Shown here: positions 31,291 to 32,536 of the stretch, one piece after another | Position numbering within the stretch: the first letter of the stretch is position 1 | How the letters are laid out: each line of letters opens with the position of its first letter | DNA from: Martinezella rhizogenes | GTDB lineage: Bacteria > Pseudomonadota > Alphaproteobacteria > Rhizobiales > Rhizobiaceae | Length of the DNA: 32,536 nucleotides | Direction: 5' to 3' | Assembly: GCA_013322215.1 (NCBI GenBank) | Contig: JAAMEZ010000019.1 | Location: forward strand, 1-32,536 | Translations under genes and position numbers: made by a program | Notes under the pieces: generated by a model | What the model was told of the DNA's origin: nothing | Databases searched by the model: none | What the model saw: only the letters and a program-made list of their open reading frames with translations

Positions 31291-32536
31291 TCACTCGGCG
31301 GCCTGATGGAAGCCCACCGTCGCCATCGGCCGAAATTCGTGCTTGTCCTTGCCCGAGACACGCTCGGACCACGGATCGACCTGCGCGAATTTCTGGCTGA
31401 AGACGAAACGCTCGTAATAGGCCTTGCGTTTGTCGACATCCGTCATGATCTGACGGCGGATCTCGTCGAGGCCGATGCGCTTGGCCCATTTGTAGATGCG
31501 CTCGAGATAGCGGCCCTGCTCGCGGTACATCTGCGTCAGCGCCACGATATGCTCCAGCGCCTCGTCTTCGGTTTTGACGAGGCCGAGCACTTCCGTGCCC
31601 TTGATGTCGAGGCCGGCCGCACCCGCGAAGTGGATCTCGAAGCCACTATCCACGCAGATGACGCCGATGTCCTTGCAGGTCGCCTCGGCGCAGTTTCGCG
31701 GACAGCCGGAAACGGCCATCTTCAGCTTTGCCGGCGTCCACGAACCCCACATGAATTTCTCGATGCGGATGCCGAGGCCGGTGGAATCCTGCGTGCCGAA
31801 GCGGCACCAGTCAGAGCCGACGCATGTCTTCACCGTGCGCAGGCCCTTGGCATAGGCTTGTCCTGAGATGAAGCCGGCCTTGCCGAGATCGGCCCAGACG
31901 GCGGGCAGGTCCTCTTTGTGAATGCCGAGCAGGTCGATGCGCTGGCCGCCGGTCACCTTCACCATCGGGATCTCGAACTTGTCGACGACATCGGCGATGG
32001 CACGCAGCTCGCCGGAATTGGTGACGCCGCCCCACATACGCGGCACCACCGAATAGGTGCCGTCCTTCTGGATATTGGCATGCACACGTTCATTGATGAA
32101 GCGCGACTGGTAGTCATCGGCATATTCATCCGGCCAGTCGCAGACGAGGTAATAGTTGAGCGCCGGTCGGCATTTTGCGCAGCCGCAGGAAGTTTTCCAT
32201 TCAAGTTCCTGCATAACGGCAGGAATGGTCTTCAACCCCTTTGCTTTTATGAGTCTTCTGACGTCGTCATGTCCAAGCTCAGTGCAGCTACAGATAGGCT
32301 GCACGGCCTTGGGATTGTAGGAATCGCCAAGCGTGATCGACATCAGCTGTTCGACAAGGCCGGTGCAGGAGCCGCAGGATGCCGACGCTTTGGTATGCGC
32401 TCTCACGTCATCGAGAGATGTCAGCCCTTTAGCCGTGATGGTCGAGGTGATCTTGCCCTTGCAGACGCCGTTGCAGCCGCAGATTTCCGCATCATCCGGC
32501 AAGGCTGCAACGGCCGCCATAGGGTCCAGCGGCGAC
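31291..32536 (-). CDS. nirB: Nitrite reductase (NADH) large subunit, C-terminal part (cut by window edge)
   Basis: The visible 414 residues are the C-terminal half of NirB, which reduces nitrite to ammonium with NAD(P)H. First come two BFD-like [2Fe-2S] modules: ICGCNGVCKGKI with SCGSCTGLV, and ICSCTELGHDDV with CGCAKCRPALNYY. Then follows the nitrite/sulfite reductase hemoprotein part with KVTGGQRIDLLGI, the cluster-siroheme ligands CVGSDWCRFG and SGCPRNCAEATCKDIG, and a closing VDPWSERVSGKDKHEFRPMATVGFHQAAE. The ATG at 32520 is internal: the frame runs on to the window edge as LDP before it. The N-terminal FAD/NAD domain lies outside the window. Confidence 0.95.
   Translation of the reverse strand, partial: SPLDPMAAVAALPDDAEICGCNGVCKGKITSTITAKGLTSLDDVRAHTKASASCGSCTGLVEQLMSITLGDSYNPKAVQPICSCTELGHDDVRRLIKAKGLKTIPAVMQELEWKTSCGCAKCRPALNYYLVCDWPDEYADDYQSRFINERVHANIQKDGTYSVVPRMWGGVTNSGELRAIADVVDKFEIPMVKVTGGQRIDLLGIHKEDLPAVWADLGKAGFISGQAYAKGLRTVKTCVGSDWCRFGTQDSTGLGIRIEKFMWGSWTPAKLKMAVSGCPRNCAEATCKDIGVICVDSGFEIHFAGAAGLDIKGTEVLGLVKTEDEALEHIVALTQMYREQGRYLERIYKWAKRIGLDEIRRQIMTDVDKRKAYYERFVFSQKFAQVDPWSERVSGKDKHEFRPMATVGFHQAAE

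Noticed and set aside
31186..31866. Long plus-strand open frame opposite nirB and nirD
   Set aside because: It is antisense to conserved NirB and NirD and is a by-product of their codon usage.
1..32536. tRNA or rRNA genes
   Set aside because: No cloverleaf arms, TTCGA-type loops or rRNA stretches were recognised by eye; a covariance-model scan was not possible here.

Overview
The window looks like a piece of an alphaproteobacterial, most likely rhizobial (Rhizobium/Agrobacterium-type), replicon. The indications are the nirB-nirD-nasA-cysG nitrate-assimilation order, an IalB-like secreted protein, many small DUF proteins typical of Rhizobiales, and a long intergenic palindrome of the kind scattered through rhizobial genomes. 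This is a judgement from gene content; no taxonomic marker gene is present.

Left part (about 1-10300): the most unusual section. Six copies of a 19-bp palindrome related to TATGTCATGNCATGATATA lie in the intergenic spaces from 2693 to 9948 and were not seen elsewhere in the window. They sit in front of (i) a leftward set of three genes (stress-protein-like, DUF4336, DUF4396), (ii) a rightward pair (beta-helix-like protein, small membrane protein), (iii) a ClC transporter with CBS domains, (iv) a second, shorter ClC transporter, (v) a MarR-family regulator, and (vi) a response-regulator gene broken by a stop codon. The simplest reading is a local, self-regulated MarR regulon built around two ClC anion transporters. 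The DUF4396 gene carries a frameshift and the response regulator a nonsense codon, so the module may be partly decaying.

Middle part (10301-18935): a tightly overlapping operon of a secreted NEW3-domain protein, an ABC ATPase and an ABC-2/NosY-like permease; a small methionine-rich secreted protein; a two-gene unit of a molybdopterin oxidoreductase and a cytochrome b561-type membrane subunit; a DUF1223 thioredoxin-fold protein; a DUF4174-like protein; and a TPR protein fused to a protein arginine methyltransferase (PRMT) domain.

A 94-bp element with 12-bp terminal inverted repeats (18943-19036) separates this from a GC-rich islet: a SAM methyltransferase, a thioredoxin-reductase-like flavoprotein and a divergent TetR regulator. 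Then come secreted and membrane DUF proteins (22218-24003) and a wreck of two different ISL3-family insertion sequences (24155-26290). The second of these directly abuts the C-terminal CBS domain of a lost, probably ClC-type, gene.

Right part (26552-32536): the leftward nitrate-assimilation operon nirB (cut by the window edge), nirD, nasA and cysG. NasA reduces nitrate to nitrite, NirBD reduces nitrite to ammonium, and CysG makes the siroheme NirB needs. A 141-bp palindromic repeat sits between nirD and nasA.
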